The notes: generated by a model not told the origin, from the sequence alone. A DNA stretch of 64,000 nucleotides from JBNNGK01 sp050268245 (GCF_050268245.1 NZ_JBNNGK010000010.1:62001-126000), one strand, 5' to 3'; positions 16,483 through 24,223 are shown, counted from the stretch's first letter. Program-made: numbers and translations.

Positions 16483-17820
16483 ATGGATACTTTAACGCTG
16501 GTGTTAACCGCCGTTGGCTCGGTGTTGTTATTGCTGTTCCTGGTAATGAAGGCGCGTATGCACGCTTTTATTGCTTTGATGTTGGTGTCGATGGGGGCCG
16601 GTTTATTCTCAGGCATGTCGCTGGAGCAAATCACTGAAACCATGCAGAAAGGCATGGGTGGCACGCTGGGTTTTCTGGCGATTGTGGTCGCGCTGGGAGC
16701 CATGTTCGGCAAGATCCTGCATGAAACCGGTGCGCTGGATCAGATAGCCGTCAAGTTATTGAAAGGTTTTGGTGAGAAGCGTGCGCATTATGCGTTAGGT
16801 ATCGCCGGATTGGTGTGTGCGCTACCGCTGTTTTTCGATGTGGCGATCGTGTTGCTGATTGGTGTCGCCTTTGCCGTTGCGCGCCGTACCGGCGGCAACT
16901 TGGTTAAGCAAGTTATTCCGCTGTTCGCAGGGGTTGCGGCCGCGGCAGCCTTCTTGGTTCCGGGGCCAACGCCGATGTTGTTGGCTTCACAAATGAACGC
17001 AGATTTCGGTTGGATGATACTGATCGGTCTGGTGGCCGCGATCCCTGGCATGCTGTTGGCTGGCCCGCTGTACGGTTCCTTCATCAGCAAGCATGTCACG
17101 CTGGAATTGCCGAAAGATATCGAAGAGCCAAGCATTGATAAGAGCAAACTGCCTTCGTTTGGTTTCAGTCTGGCATTGGTGTTGTTCCCGCTGGTATTGG
17201 TGGGGATGAAAACGATTGGCGCGCGTTTCACACTTGAAGGTAGCTCGCTGTATCAATGGCTACAATTCATCGGTCACCCTTTTACCGCCATTTTGATTGC
17301 TTGCCTGGTCGCGATTTATGGTCTGGCTATTCGCCGTGGTATGAGCAAAGAGAAGGTGATGGAGGTGTGTTCCGCTGCCATTCAACCGGCTGGCATCATC
17401 CTGCTGGTGACCGGTGCCGGGGGCGTATTCAAACAGGTATTAGTGGATTCTGGCGTAGGCCCGGCCCTGGGTAACTCATTGATTGGTGCTGGTTTGCCGA
17501 TTGCTGTCGCGTGTTTCGTGCTATCGGCAGCAGTCCGGGTGATTCAGGGGTCGGCTACCGTTGCCTGCCTGACCACGGTTGGCTTGGTGATGCCAGTGAT
17601 TGGCGAGCTGGGTTATTCCGGTGCGCAAATGGCAGCGTTGTCGATTTGTATCGCGGGCGGCTCTATCGTGTTGAGCCACGTGAATGATTCCGGCTTCTGG
17701 CTGTTTGGTAAGTTTACCGGTGCGACAGAAGCACAAACCTTAAAAACCTGGTCAGTCATGGAAACCATCCTCGGCACGACCGGTGCCGTGATCGGTATGA
17801 TTGCCTTCGCATTGATGTAA
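16483..17820 (+). CDS. gntU: Gluconate transporter, GntP family
   Basis: This 445-residue membrane protein has about 12 hydrophobic segments. It matches E. coli GntU almost throughout, including the N-terminus TLTLVLTAVGSVLLLLFLVM, the segment LVPGPTPMLLASQMNADFG and the late SHVNDSGFWLFGKF. It imports gluconate by proton symport for the gluconokinase encoded directly upstream. The close neighbour gntT is normally found near nfuA; it is absent there in this window. Confidence 0.94.
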   Translation: MDTLTLVLTAVGSVLLLLFLVMKARMHAFIALMLVSMGAGLFSGMSLEQITETMQKGMGGTLGFLAIVVALGAMFGKILHETGALDQIAVKLLKGFGEKRAHYALGIAGLVCALPLFFDVAIVLLIGVAFAVARRTGGNLVKQVIPLFAGVAAAAAFLVPGPTPMLLASQMNADFGWMILIGLVAAIPGMLLAGPLYGSFISKHVTLELPKDIEEPSIDKSKLPSFGFSLALVLFPLVLVGMKTIGARFTLEGSSLYQWLQFIGHPFTAILIACLVAIYGLAIRRGMSKEKVMEVCSAAIQPAGIILLVTGAGGVFKQVLVDSGVGPALGNSLIGAGLPIAVACFVLSAAVRVIQGSATVACLTTVGLVMPVIGELGYSGAQMAALSICIAGGSIVLSHVNDSGFWLFGKFTGATEAQTLKTWSVMETILGTTGAVIGMIAFALM

Positions 17821-17831
17821 GTCACCCATCA

Positions 17832-17861
17832 CTCTGAAAGGCGCAGTTGCGCTTTTCAGAG
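17832..17861 (+). terminator. Hairpin after gntU
   Basis: CTCTGAAAGGCGCA / TGCGCTTTTCAGAG form a 14-base stem with one wobble and a 2-base spacer, 11 bases after the gntU stop. There is no clear T run. Confidence 0.65.
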
Positions 17862-18131
17862 TGTTACCCCTTTGCTGTGTGCTTGCACCCACCCACATTG
17901 TCATTTCCCCCTCACCGATAGATAACACGCCCGCAAACTTTCCCGACTTGGGCTGCGTGATCTCATCATGCCTTTGTCACTTGGCGTTTGGCCGAGATAT
18001 AAGCAGGGCTGCTAAAAAACACTCAGCCATCGATTAAATTCACTTTGCGCCTGCGCCGACATTTTGTAAGGTGGGCAGAGTGCTCATCATTTACGAATTT
18101 GTCGTCATCTTCCAAGGCAGGGACAGTTAAT

Positions 18132-19238
18132 ATGAAAAACGTTGGTTTAGTCGGTTGGCGCGGTATGGTCGGCTCGGTGCTCATGCAACGCATGGCAGAA
18201 GAGCGCGATTTTGACGCCATCCGCCCGGTATTCTTCTCGACATCGCAGCACGGTTCTGCCGCGCCCGCTATCGGCGGTCAGCAACAGGGTACGCTGCAAG
18301 ATGCCTATGATATTGATGCGTTGAGTGCGCTTGATATCATCATTACCTGCCAGGGCGGTGATTATACCAACGACGTTTATCCTAAACTGCGGGCCAGTGG
18401 CTGGCAGGGGTACTGGATTGATGCGGCATCCTCGCTGCGTATGCAAGATGATGCGGTCATCATTCTGGATCCCGTTAACAGTGCCGTCATCAAGCAGGGG
18501 CTGGACAACGGCATCAAAACCTTTGTCGGCGGTAACTGTACCGTCAGCCTGATGCTGATGTCGTTAGGCGGCCTGTTTGCCAACGATCTGGTGGAGTGGG
18601 CTTCCGTGGCCACCTATCAGGCGGCCTCTGGCGGTGGTGCACGCCATATGCGTGAATTACTGACCCAGATGGGCATGCTGCATGCCGATGTGGCGAAAGA
18701 ACTGCAAGATCCGGCCTCCGCCATTCTGGATATTGAGCGCAAAGTGACGGAAGCCACACGCTCAGGCAAATTGCCAACCGATAACTTTGGCGTGCCGTTA
18801 GCGGGCAGCCTGATTCCGTGGATCGACAAACAGCTCGATAACGGCCAGAGCCGCGAAGAGTGGAAAGGCCAGGCGGAAACCAACAAAATTCTGGCAACGT
18901 CAAGCGTGATCCCGGTTGATGGTCTGTGCGTGCGCGTGGGTGCACTGCGCTGCCACAGCCAGGCGTTCACCTTAAAGCTGAAAAAAGACGTCTCGCTACC
19001 AGAAATTGAACACATGCTGGCCACGCACAATGATTGGGTGCGGGTGATTCCGAACGATCGCGAATTATCCATGCGTGAACTGACGCCAGCCGCCGTCACC
19101 GGTACACTGAATACCCCGGTCGGCCGCTTGCGTAAGCTCAATATGGGGCCAGAATACATGTCGGCCTTTACGGTGGGTGACCAACTGTTATGGGGCGCGG
19201 CAGAACCGCTGCGCCGCATGTTGCGTATTCTGCTGTAG
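18132..19238 (+). CDS. asd: Aspartate-semialdehyde dehydrogenase
   Basis: This 368-residue enzyme reduces aspartyl phosphate to aspartate semialdehyde for lysine/diaminopimelate, threonine and methionine synthesis. The NADP motif GLVGWRGMVGS is at the N-terminus. The catalytic cysteine is residue 136 in GGNCTVSLM, and the acid-base His is in the later segment ALRCHSQ. The ATG at 18132 gives the family N-terminus MKNVGLVGW; an upstream in-frame extension from 18045 lies in the promoter region. It marks the left border of the accessory island. Confidence 0.96.
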   Translation: MKNVGLVGWRGMVGSVLMQRMAEERDFDAIRPVFFSTSQHGSAAPAIGGQQQGTLQDAYDIDALSALDIIITCQGGDYTNDVYPKLRASGWQGYWIDAASSLRMQDDAVIILDPVNSAVIKQGLDNGIKTFVGGNCTVSLMLMSLGGLFANDLVEWASVATYQAASGGGARHMRELLTQMGMLHADVAKELQDPASAILDIERKVTEATRSGKLPTDNFGVPLAGSLIPWIDKQLDNGQSREEWKGQAETNKILATSSVIPVDGLCVRVGALRCHSQAFTLKLKKDVSLPEIEHMLATHNDWVRVIPNDRELSMRELTPAAVTGTLNTPVGRLRKLNMGPEYMSAFTVGDQLLWGAAEPLRRMLRILL

Positions 19239-19261
19239 GATATTTACTTACGGCGCAAGAG

Positions 19262-19357
19262 GCATCACTAAAGTGTAAAAACCCTTAAAGCTCGCATGAT
19301 TGCGGGCTTTTTTGTTTTTATCAGGTTGCGAGAAGCCTCAAAGAAGCATCACTAAAG
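19262..19357. repeat. Short direct repeats GCATCACTAAAG flanking the asd terminator
   Basis: GCATCACTAAAG occurs at 19262-19273 and again at 19346-19357. The copies are 84 bases apart and lie at the junction between core genome and island. They may be remains of an integration or deletion junction. Function is unknown. Confidence 0.5.
19287..19313 (+). terminator. Terminator of asd
   Basis: AAAGCTCGCA / TGCGGGCTTT hairpin with a 4-base loop and a T run, 48 bases after the asd stop. Confidence 0.88.
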
Positions 19358-19422
19358 CGCACCGTTATGTTGTATCCAAGATCGTACATTTGAGGGTTGG
19401 ATACAGCATATTGGGAGGCTTT

Positions 19423-19605
19423 GTGGCGAAATTGACAGACATGCAGATTAGGGCATGGGTGAGGGCGAAGGAGTTCTTTCAGGGACGCTCAGATGGTAAT
19501 GACTGTATTTGCGATAGGTGTTGTCTTGGGGTACGACGTGGCCGCAGAGAGGCAGGAACGGGAGGCCGCAATACGAAAAAACGCTGAGGAGGAACGAAAG
19601 GCGGT
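19423..19605 (+). pseudogene. Remnant of a P4-type tyrosine integrase
   Basis: Starting at GTG 19423 the frame reads VAKLTDMQIRAWVRA and then GRSDGN. This is the N-terminus of P4-like integrases with the arm-binding DUF4102 domain. The frame then breaks. In the next frame, from about 19529, LGYDVAAERQER and further charged residues match the part that normally follows about 70 residues later in the same family. The gene has therefore lost an internal stretch and the whole catalytic domain. It is the clearest sign that the island entered by site-specific recombination. Confidence 0.72.
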
Positions 19606-19637
19606 TAGGCATATTGATGGGGAACCTGAATATTTCC

Positions 19638-19796
19638 CTGTGTGCCCCGCGCCTCTATCTGTATCACGCTTACCTTGCCTAGATGGACGCTCACGGATTT
19701 GACAAGCTCCTTACCCTGATGTGGTTTGGCTCAGATTTCCCCAAGGAGTACGGGGCGGAGTACAAGAAGGCAAAGATCAAGGCGACAAAGTCATAA
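19638..19796 (+). pseudogene. Possible remnant of a P4-type primase C-terminus
   Basis: The frame LYLYHAYLA, a TAG stop where Trp or Tyr is expected, then MDAHGF...LMWFGSDFPKEYGAEYKK resembles the C-terminal winged-helix part of P4-family primase/helicases. In these, a LYxAYLxYMxxxG...FG pattern is common. Only about 52 codons remain. The match is from memory and is weak, but it fits the adjacent integrase fragment. Confidence 0.4.
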
Positions 19797-20185
19797 CATT
19801 TATGTGGATAATCACCGCTCATGTTTTATGTTGGTGATTCGTATCGCGTTTAAATTAAGAATAATCAGTATGCTAAATACCATTCAGATCCCCAACCACA
19901 ATAATCATCACGCCTCAAGGCTCTGGGAATAGGGTATTTCGTCGAGAACTCCTTATTAACGATTTCGAAATAGAAAACGTACTGGAAACAGAATTAGCTA
20001 ACTGAGGGATCACAAATGGTAAAACAAAGGACGCTTGCAAAGCGCGAGAGGCTACTCGGTGGAATACATTGACACTATACCGCTGAATTTCGACCGAATG
20101 CAGGCGGAGCAGTCGTGGGAAGCGCCTACGCGGGTGCACAAGATGGTACGGGATAAGGTACGTTAACGAATCACAGGGATGGATA
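19797..20185 (+). other. Degraded stretch before the immunity array, unrecognised coding fragments
   Basis: No intact gene is present. Two short open stretches look like gene ends. One reads RRELLINDFEIENVLETELAN and stops near 20002. The other reads RGYSVEYIDTIPLNFDRM and then SWEAPTRVHKMVRDKVR, stopping at 20164-20166. The second ends 19 bases before the first immunity gene and could be the tail of an upstream type VI gene. I cannot name either. They support the view that the left part of the island is in decay. Confidence 0.45.
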
Positions 20186-20731
20186 ATGGATTTTTTTGAA
20201 CGGCTGGAGCGGACAGATGCGCTAATCATCCGGTTTTATGCCCGGCGAAAAGTGTGGGTCAGGGGCGTGCTGTCGCTGCCGGTGGTGTTTCTGTTTGGCT
20301 GGGTCGTGTGGGTGATGTTCTGGGCACCACCGGCGGGTGGGGTGACTCTTGTCGCTCATAGCAAAATTGACCGGCCCATTCTGGGGTTCAGTGTGAATGG
20401 TATGGCCGGGCCAAATACGGGGGTGTATAACCCCAACAATCCATCTTCTGGTATTGGTAGTAATACAACCTGCTGCGGCAGTATCAGCGGAAAGACCGCC
20501 GAGGTGATCTGGACGCTCAGCGTCACCGGGCCACAGTATGAGGCGGGAATGCGGCCGGAGCAGCGGCGGGTGGTGATGCCGCTGCCGGAGCGCAAGCGGG
20601 GTGAAAACGACCTGCACGTTCATTTTTTACCGGGAGACCGGGTGCTGCTGGGGTGGAGCGATAACGCGTTCTCCCCCTATGATCCGCGCAGCCCGAAGTA
20701 TACCCCCTCAGAGCTTCTTAAAGGAGAATAA
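20186..20731 (+). CDS. DUF3304-like single-pass membrane protein, probable T6SS immunity, copy 1
   Basis: This 181-residue protein has a short basic N-terminus (FYARRKVWV), one transmembrane segment (about residues 28-48) and a C-terminal domain with an adjacent Cys pair (TTCCGS) and the end motif GDRVLLGWSDNAFSPYDPRSPKY. By the positive-inside rule the C-terminal domain is periplasmic. Similar DUF3304 proteins lie beside DUF2235 type VI lipase effectors, so an immunity role is inferred. Copy 1 is the most divergent at its N-terminus (MDFFERLERTDALI). It is followed at once by a fossil effector start. Confidence 0.7.
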   Translation: MDFFERLERTDALIIRFYARRKVWVRGVLSLPVVFLFGWVVWVMFWAPPAGGVTLVAHSKIDRPILGFSVNGMAGPNTGVYNPNNPSSGIGSNTTCCGSISGKTAEVIWTLSVTGPQYEAGMRPEQRRVVMPLPERKRGENDLHVHFLPGDRVLLGWSDNAFSPYDPRSPKYTPSELLKGE

Positions 20732-20733
20732 CT

Positions 20734-20787
20734 ATGGAAATGGATTTGGAAGCGATTATCGCGGCCGCGCAGTAGGCTTGCGATTGA
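20734..20787 (+). pseudogene. Fossil effector 5' end, first copy
   Basis: Immediately after copy 1, an ATG opens the frame MEMDLEAIIAAAQ, then a TAG, then ACD and a TGA. These are the first codons of the effector gene at 21994 with its central AAANRAQQACD shortened. Only the 5' end survives before the next immunity gene begins. It marks a past effector/immunity boundary. Confidence 0.75.
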
Positions 20788-20812
20788 GATTAACAGATAA
20801 CAGGGAAGAGTG

Positions 20813-21361
20813 ATGGGATTGTTTAAAAAGTTAGAGCAGATAGATCAGGGGATCAACCTATTTTATGCCCGGCGAAAAGCGTGGATCTGGGGCGTGCTGT
20901 CGCTGCCGGTGGTGTTTCTGTTTGGCTGGGTCGTGTGGGTGATGTTCTGGGCACCACCGGCGGGCGGCGTGACGCTGATTATTCACAGCAAAATAGAACG
21001 GCCTATTTTGGGGTTCAGCGTGAACGGCGTCGCTGGGGGAAATGCTAGCGCTCATAATCCGAATAATAAATATACAAATGAAAGTGGTGGTGCGACAACC
21101 TGCTGCGGCAGTATCAGGGGGAAGACCGCTGAGGTGATCTGGACGCTGGATGTCACCGGGCCGCAGTACGACGCAGGAATGCGGCTGGAACAGCGACGGA
21201 TCATGATGCCGCTGCCGGAGCGCAAGCTGGGTGAAAACGACCTGCACGTTTACTTTTTACCGGGAGACCGGGTGCTGCTGGGGTGGAGCGATAACGCGTT
21301 CTCCCCCTATGATCCGCGCAGCCCGAACTATACCCCGTCCGCGCTTCTTAAAGGAGAATAA
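20813..21361 (+). CDS. DUF3304-like membrane protein, probable T6SS immunity, copy 2
   Basis: This 182-residue protein is a close paralogue of copies 1 and 3. The N-terminus MGLFKKLEQIDQGINLFYARRK is almost identical to copy 3. The membrane segment and C-terminal domain are conserved, while the loop around residues 75-95 (GGNASAHNPNNKYTNESGG) varies between copies. That loop is a candidate for effector recognition. The ATG at 20813 follows AGGGAAGAG; a GTG one codon earlier is also possible. It begins exactly 630 bases before copy 3. Confidence 0.72.
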   Translation: MGLFKKLEQIDQGINLFYARRKAWIWGVLSLPVVFLFGWVVWVMFWAPPAGGVTLIIHSKIERPILGFSVNGVAGGNASAHNPNNKYTNESGGATTCCGSIRGKTAEVIWTLDVTGPQYDAGMRLEQRRIMMPLPERKLGENDLHVYFLPGDRVLLGWSDNAFSPYDPRSPNYTPSALLKGE

Positions 21362-21363
21362 CT

Positions 21364-21417
21364 ATGGAAATGGATTTGGATGCGATTATCGCGGCCGCGC
21401 AGCAGGCTTGCGATTGA
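21364..21417 (+). pseudogene. Fossil effector 5' end, second copy
   Basis: The 17-codon frame MEMDLDAIIAAAQQACD ends at a TGA. It matches the effector N-terminus (MEMDLEAIIAAANRAQQACDY) apart from a 4-codon loss and truncation. Its ATG is exactly 630 bases after the first fossil start and 630 before the intact effector start. Confidence 0.78.
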
Positions 21418-21442
21418 GATTAACGGATAACAGGGAAGAGTG

Positions 21443-21991
21443 ATGGGATTGTTTAAAAAGTTAGAGCAGATAGATCAGGGGATCAACCTATTTTATGCCC
21501 GGCGAAAAGTGTGGGTCTGGGGCGTGCTGTCGCTGCCGGTGGTGTTTCTGTTTGGCTGGGTCGTGTGGGTGATGTTCTGGGTACCACCAGCGGGCGGTGT
21601 GACGCTGATTATTCATACTCGAATTGATAGGCCTATTCTGGGGTTCAGTGTGAACGGCGTGGCGGGGGGCAATGCAGGGGCTTTTGACCCGAATAATAAG
21701 TATTCGGGTGAGAATGGAAAAACCACCTGCTGTGGCAGCATCAAGGGAAAGACCGCCGAGGTGATCTGGACGCTCAGCGTCACCGGGCCACAGTATGAGG
21801 CGGGAATGCGGCCGGAGCGGCGGCGGGTGGTGATGCCGCTGCCGGAGCGCAAGCGGGGCGAAAACGACCTGCACGTTCATTTTTTACCGGGAGACCGGGT
21901 GCTGCTGGGGTGGAGCGATAACGCGTTCTCCCCCTATGATCCGCGCAGCCCGAAGTATACTCCGCCACCAGTACACACAGAGGATAAGTGA
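21443..21991 (+). CDS. DUF3304-like membrane protein, probable cognate T6SS immunity, copy 3
   Basis: This 182-residue protein has the same layout as copies 1 and 2: basic N-terminus, one transmembrane helix (about 28-48) and a probable periplasmic domain with TTCCGS and GDRVLLGWSDNAF. Its last codons (PPPVHTEDK) differ from the others and end two bases before the effector start, so it is translationally coupled to the full effector and is the best candidate for the cognate immunity protein. The variable loop reads GGNAGAFDPNNKYSGENGK. Immunity function is inferred from position and topology. Confidence 0.75.
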   Translation: MGLFKKLEQIDQGINLFYARRKVWVWGVLSLPVVFLFGWVVWVMFWVPPAGGVTLIIHTRIDRPILGFSVNGVAGGNAGAFDPNNKYSGENGKTTCCGSIKGKTAEVIWTLSVTGPQYEAGMRPERRRVVMPLPERKRGENDLHVHFLPGDRVLLGWSDNAFSPYDPRSPKYTPPPVHTEDK

Positions 21992-21993
21992 CC

Positions 21994-23790
21994 ATGGAAA
22001 TGGATTTGGAAGCGATTATCGCGGCAGCAAACCGGGCGCAGCAGGCCTGTGACTACCGGCTGGGAAACTGTTCCCGGATACTGCATATCGGGTTTTTCTT
22101 TGACGGCGTGGGGCGCAATATCGAGCAGGACGCCCCGGCGAATCGGCTGAGCAATGTAGCCCGGCTGTACCGGGCATATCCAGTGCCTGAAAAAAACACA
22201 TCTACAGAATCATATCAGGCGCACTACATATCCGGGCTGGGCACGCCGTTTGATGAAACGGAGGATGAACGGATTCAGGAAATGATGGATAAATCCCTGG
22301 GCTCGCTGCTGGATGATCTGAAGGACAAGCCCGCAGATATGGCGAAAGAGGCCTTTCAGTCGACGCTGGGCGGCGCCAGCGGCAAGGATGTCCTGACGGA
22401 GATGAAGGACACGCTGCTGACCCCGAAGGGGCGACTGGGGATGCTGAAGGACTCGGCAGTGAACGCCCTGAAGCGGGTGAGCATTGAGGCGACGCCGTGG
22501 CTGCGTGACTCGGAGTTTATGGCCTACAACTTTGTGACCGGCGCTGATACGCGCCTTAACAGCGTAAAAACACGTTTTGAGCGGTCATTTGAGGAGGCAG
22601 TAAAAGGCGGAGATGTGCCCGTGCGGTTGATTTCGGTGTCGGTATTCGGTTTTGACATGGGGGGCACGCTGGCCCGGCAGTTTATTGATGTGCTGCTAGG
22701 TGAGGTATGCGACAGGAACACGGGGGATAAACCCACCTTTCGCGGCGTCCCGGTCGATATCGTGTTTGCCGGGCTGTTTGACTGCTCGCGGGATACGCCG
22801 GGGAGCAGCGATGACGGTCTGGACTATGCGGCCTCGGCGGTTAGTTGGCTGCCCGGTCCGGTCGCGAAAACGGCGGGAACGGTCGGTTCACTGTTCGGGC
22901 GTAAATACCTTGAGCATATGTCGCCGCTGCCGGAGGCGGTCAAGAAATCGCTGCATCTGGTGGCAGCCCATGAGCGGCGGCGCTGGCGGTGCGTGTACCG
23001 CACCGGGCGGGACGGTTTTGAGCATCAGGAGATGCTGATGCCGGGGTGCAGTGAGGATATCGGGGGCGGGCTGAGGCCGGATGTACAGAAACCGAGCGCG
23101 GAGCTGTGCCGGGTGTCGCTGCGCAAGATGTACGTTGAAGCCATGATGGCAAGCGTTCCCTTCCCTGATTTCAGCACGTTGTATAAGACTGACCGGCTGG
23201 TATGGTCTTATTTCGACCTGAGTAACGGGGTGGAAAACCAGTCTGCCGGACAATGGGTGAACCGCTATCAGAAAACGGTTCCTTATAAATCGCTCAGCTA
23301 TGGGGCGATGAACCGGCATCTTGACAGCTATTTTGAATGGCTAGGTAAACAGCACTATGAGTACAAGAGTGAGCTACGGCGGTTGGAGAGTATTCAGTCT
23401 GGCATTCTGACCTCGCCCGGTGCGTCGACGGGGCTGGTGGGCTTTACCTCACAGGCCAGACAGGCGGCGGGTGAGGTGGCTGATGAGATCCGTATCCTGA
23501 AAAAACACTGGGGCTGGCTGTCGGATGTCGCGAATGCCGCAAATCTTCTGCTGACCCGGAAGCTGTATAATCCGCCACGGATGTTTGTGGAGAATATTCA
23601 CGCCCCGGCCTGTGCCCGGGCGAACCACTTTATCGAATGTGGAACGGCAGGCTTTGATGGCAGACCTCTGCCGATGATGTGGTACAACGCTCCGGAAGCG
23701 CTTTATGCGTGGTTTGTGCATGATGTGCAACGTGCTGAAGGTATCAATGACGGGTATTTTTCCGTGCGCTGGACGGAGCCGCAGGGATAA
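21994..23790 (+). CDS. DUF2235/Tle1-like type VI secretion phospholipase-family effector, catalytic residues altered
   Basis: This 598-residue protein starts two bases after copy 3 (ATG preceded by AGAGGATAAG). The family entry motif FFFDGVGRN is at residues 34-42, and the alpha/beta-hydrolase core spans about 30-380. Tle1 effectors normally carry GFSRGA as the nucleophile elbow and PGVHSDVGGG with the catalytic His. Here these read GFDMGG (219-224, Asp221 in place of Ser) and PGCSEDIGGG (350-359, Ser353 in place of His). Asp263 in LFDC may be the remaining acid. Arg codons CGG and CGC are used often, unlike the flanking core genes. It is either an inactive or repurposed effector, or a variant with different chemistry. 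No VgrG, Hcp or PAAR gene is in the window. Confidence 0.8.
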   Translation: MEMDLEAIIAAANRAQQACDYRLGNCSRILHIGFFFDGVGRNIEQDAPANRLSNVARLYRAYPVPEKNTSTESYQAHYISGLGTPFDETEDERIQEMMDKSLGSLLDDLKDKPADMAKEAFQSTLGGASGKDVLTEMKDTLLTPKGRLGMLKDSAVNALKRVSIEATPWLRDSEFMAYNFVTGADTRLNSVKTRFERSFEEAVKGGDVPVRLISVSVFGFDMGGTLARQFIDVLLGEVCDRNTGDKPTFRGVPVDIVFAGLFDCSRDTPGSSDDGLDYAASAVSWLPGPVAKTAGTVGSLFGRKYLEHMSPLPEAVKKSLHLVAAHERRRWRCVYRTGRDGFEHQEMLMPGCSEDIGGGLRPDVQKPSAELCRVSLRKMYVEAMMASVPFPDFSTLYKTDRLVWSYFDLSNGVENQSAGQWVNRYQKTVPYKSLSYGAMNRHLDSYFEWLGKQHYEYKSELRRLESIQSGILTSPGASTGLVGFTSQARQAAGEVADEIRILKKHWGWLSDVANAANLLLTRKLYNPPRMFVENIHAPACARANHFIECGTAGFDGRPLPMMWYNAPEALYAWFVHDVQRAEGINDGYFSVRWTEPQG

Positions 23791-24176
23791 TCACAAGTAT
23801 GCGGATCACCTACGACATGGAGAACCGAGTGAAAGCGGTAACGTTTGTTGAACTGTTCACTGTATAAACTGAAGTGGGTAGTCGATTACATAATCAGGAA
23901 TCACTCTACTTTGGTATGTACCCCATAACGATCGCGTTTGTTACCCTGCCATCGTAACGGCTCACAGGGTCTTTTCTGTGTAGTCGTGTCTTGGCATATC
24001 GGATGAATCAATGGAACGAAATTCAAGCAGGTACGGTCAGGGCGCATCAAGCCGGTGACATTGTAAGACTGAAAAAACCGATGTGCTGGTCTTGAGGTTG
24101 CGACTGAACGTTCACGGAATAATTAAGCCGGGGCAGCGCGTTTTCCCGAGGCAATCAATAACGTTGTGATGATCTG
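23791..24176. other. Island right end, no intact gene
   Basis: This 386-base stretch holds a 22-codon open frame (23799-23867, MRITYDMENRVKAVTFVE...) that may be the start of a lost gene, followed by non-coding sequence. I see no integrase site, tRNA or insertion-sequence ends. It separates the effector from the convergent glpD terminator. Confidence 0.5.
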
Positions 24177-24200
24177 AAAAGGGCCGGTATATCCGGCCCT
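24177..24200 (-). terminator. Terminator of glpD
   Basis: On the minus strand, a GGGCCGG / CCGGCCC stem is followed by TTTT, about 25 bases after the glpD stop. Confidence 0.83.
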
Positions 24201-24223
24201 GAAAGGATGCGGAAATGAAAACG

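Larger units (their letters stand above)
20183..22045 (+). repeat. Tandem immunity/effector-start array, 630-bp period
   Basis: Three head-to-tail units each hold one immunity gene and the start of the effector gene. The effector ATG codons fall at 20734, 21364 and 21994, exactly 630 bases apart. The coding parts are highly alike but not identical (variable central loops, different 5' ends). This argues for real duplication followed by divergence rather than a sequencing artefact. Confidence 0.88.

Noticed and set aside
17862..18131. Lysine riboswitch before asd
   Set aside because: I looked for the characteristic conserved core in the asd leader and did not find it.
20183..22045. CRISPR or sequencing-artefact explanation for the 630-bp repeat
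   Set aside because: Units are coding, long and differ from each other at many positions, which fits gene duplication and not CRISPR spacers or an assembly duplicate.
19239..24176. Intact prophage or complete type VI secretion cluster
   Set aside because: Only integrase and possible primase fragments and one effector/immunity group are present; there are no structural phage or T6SS apparatus genes.
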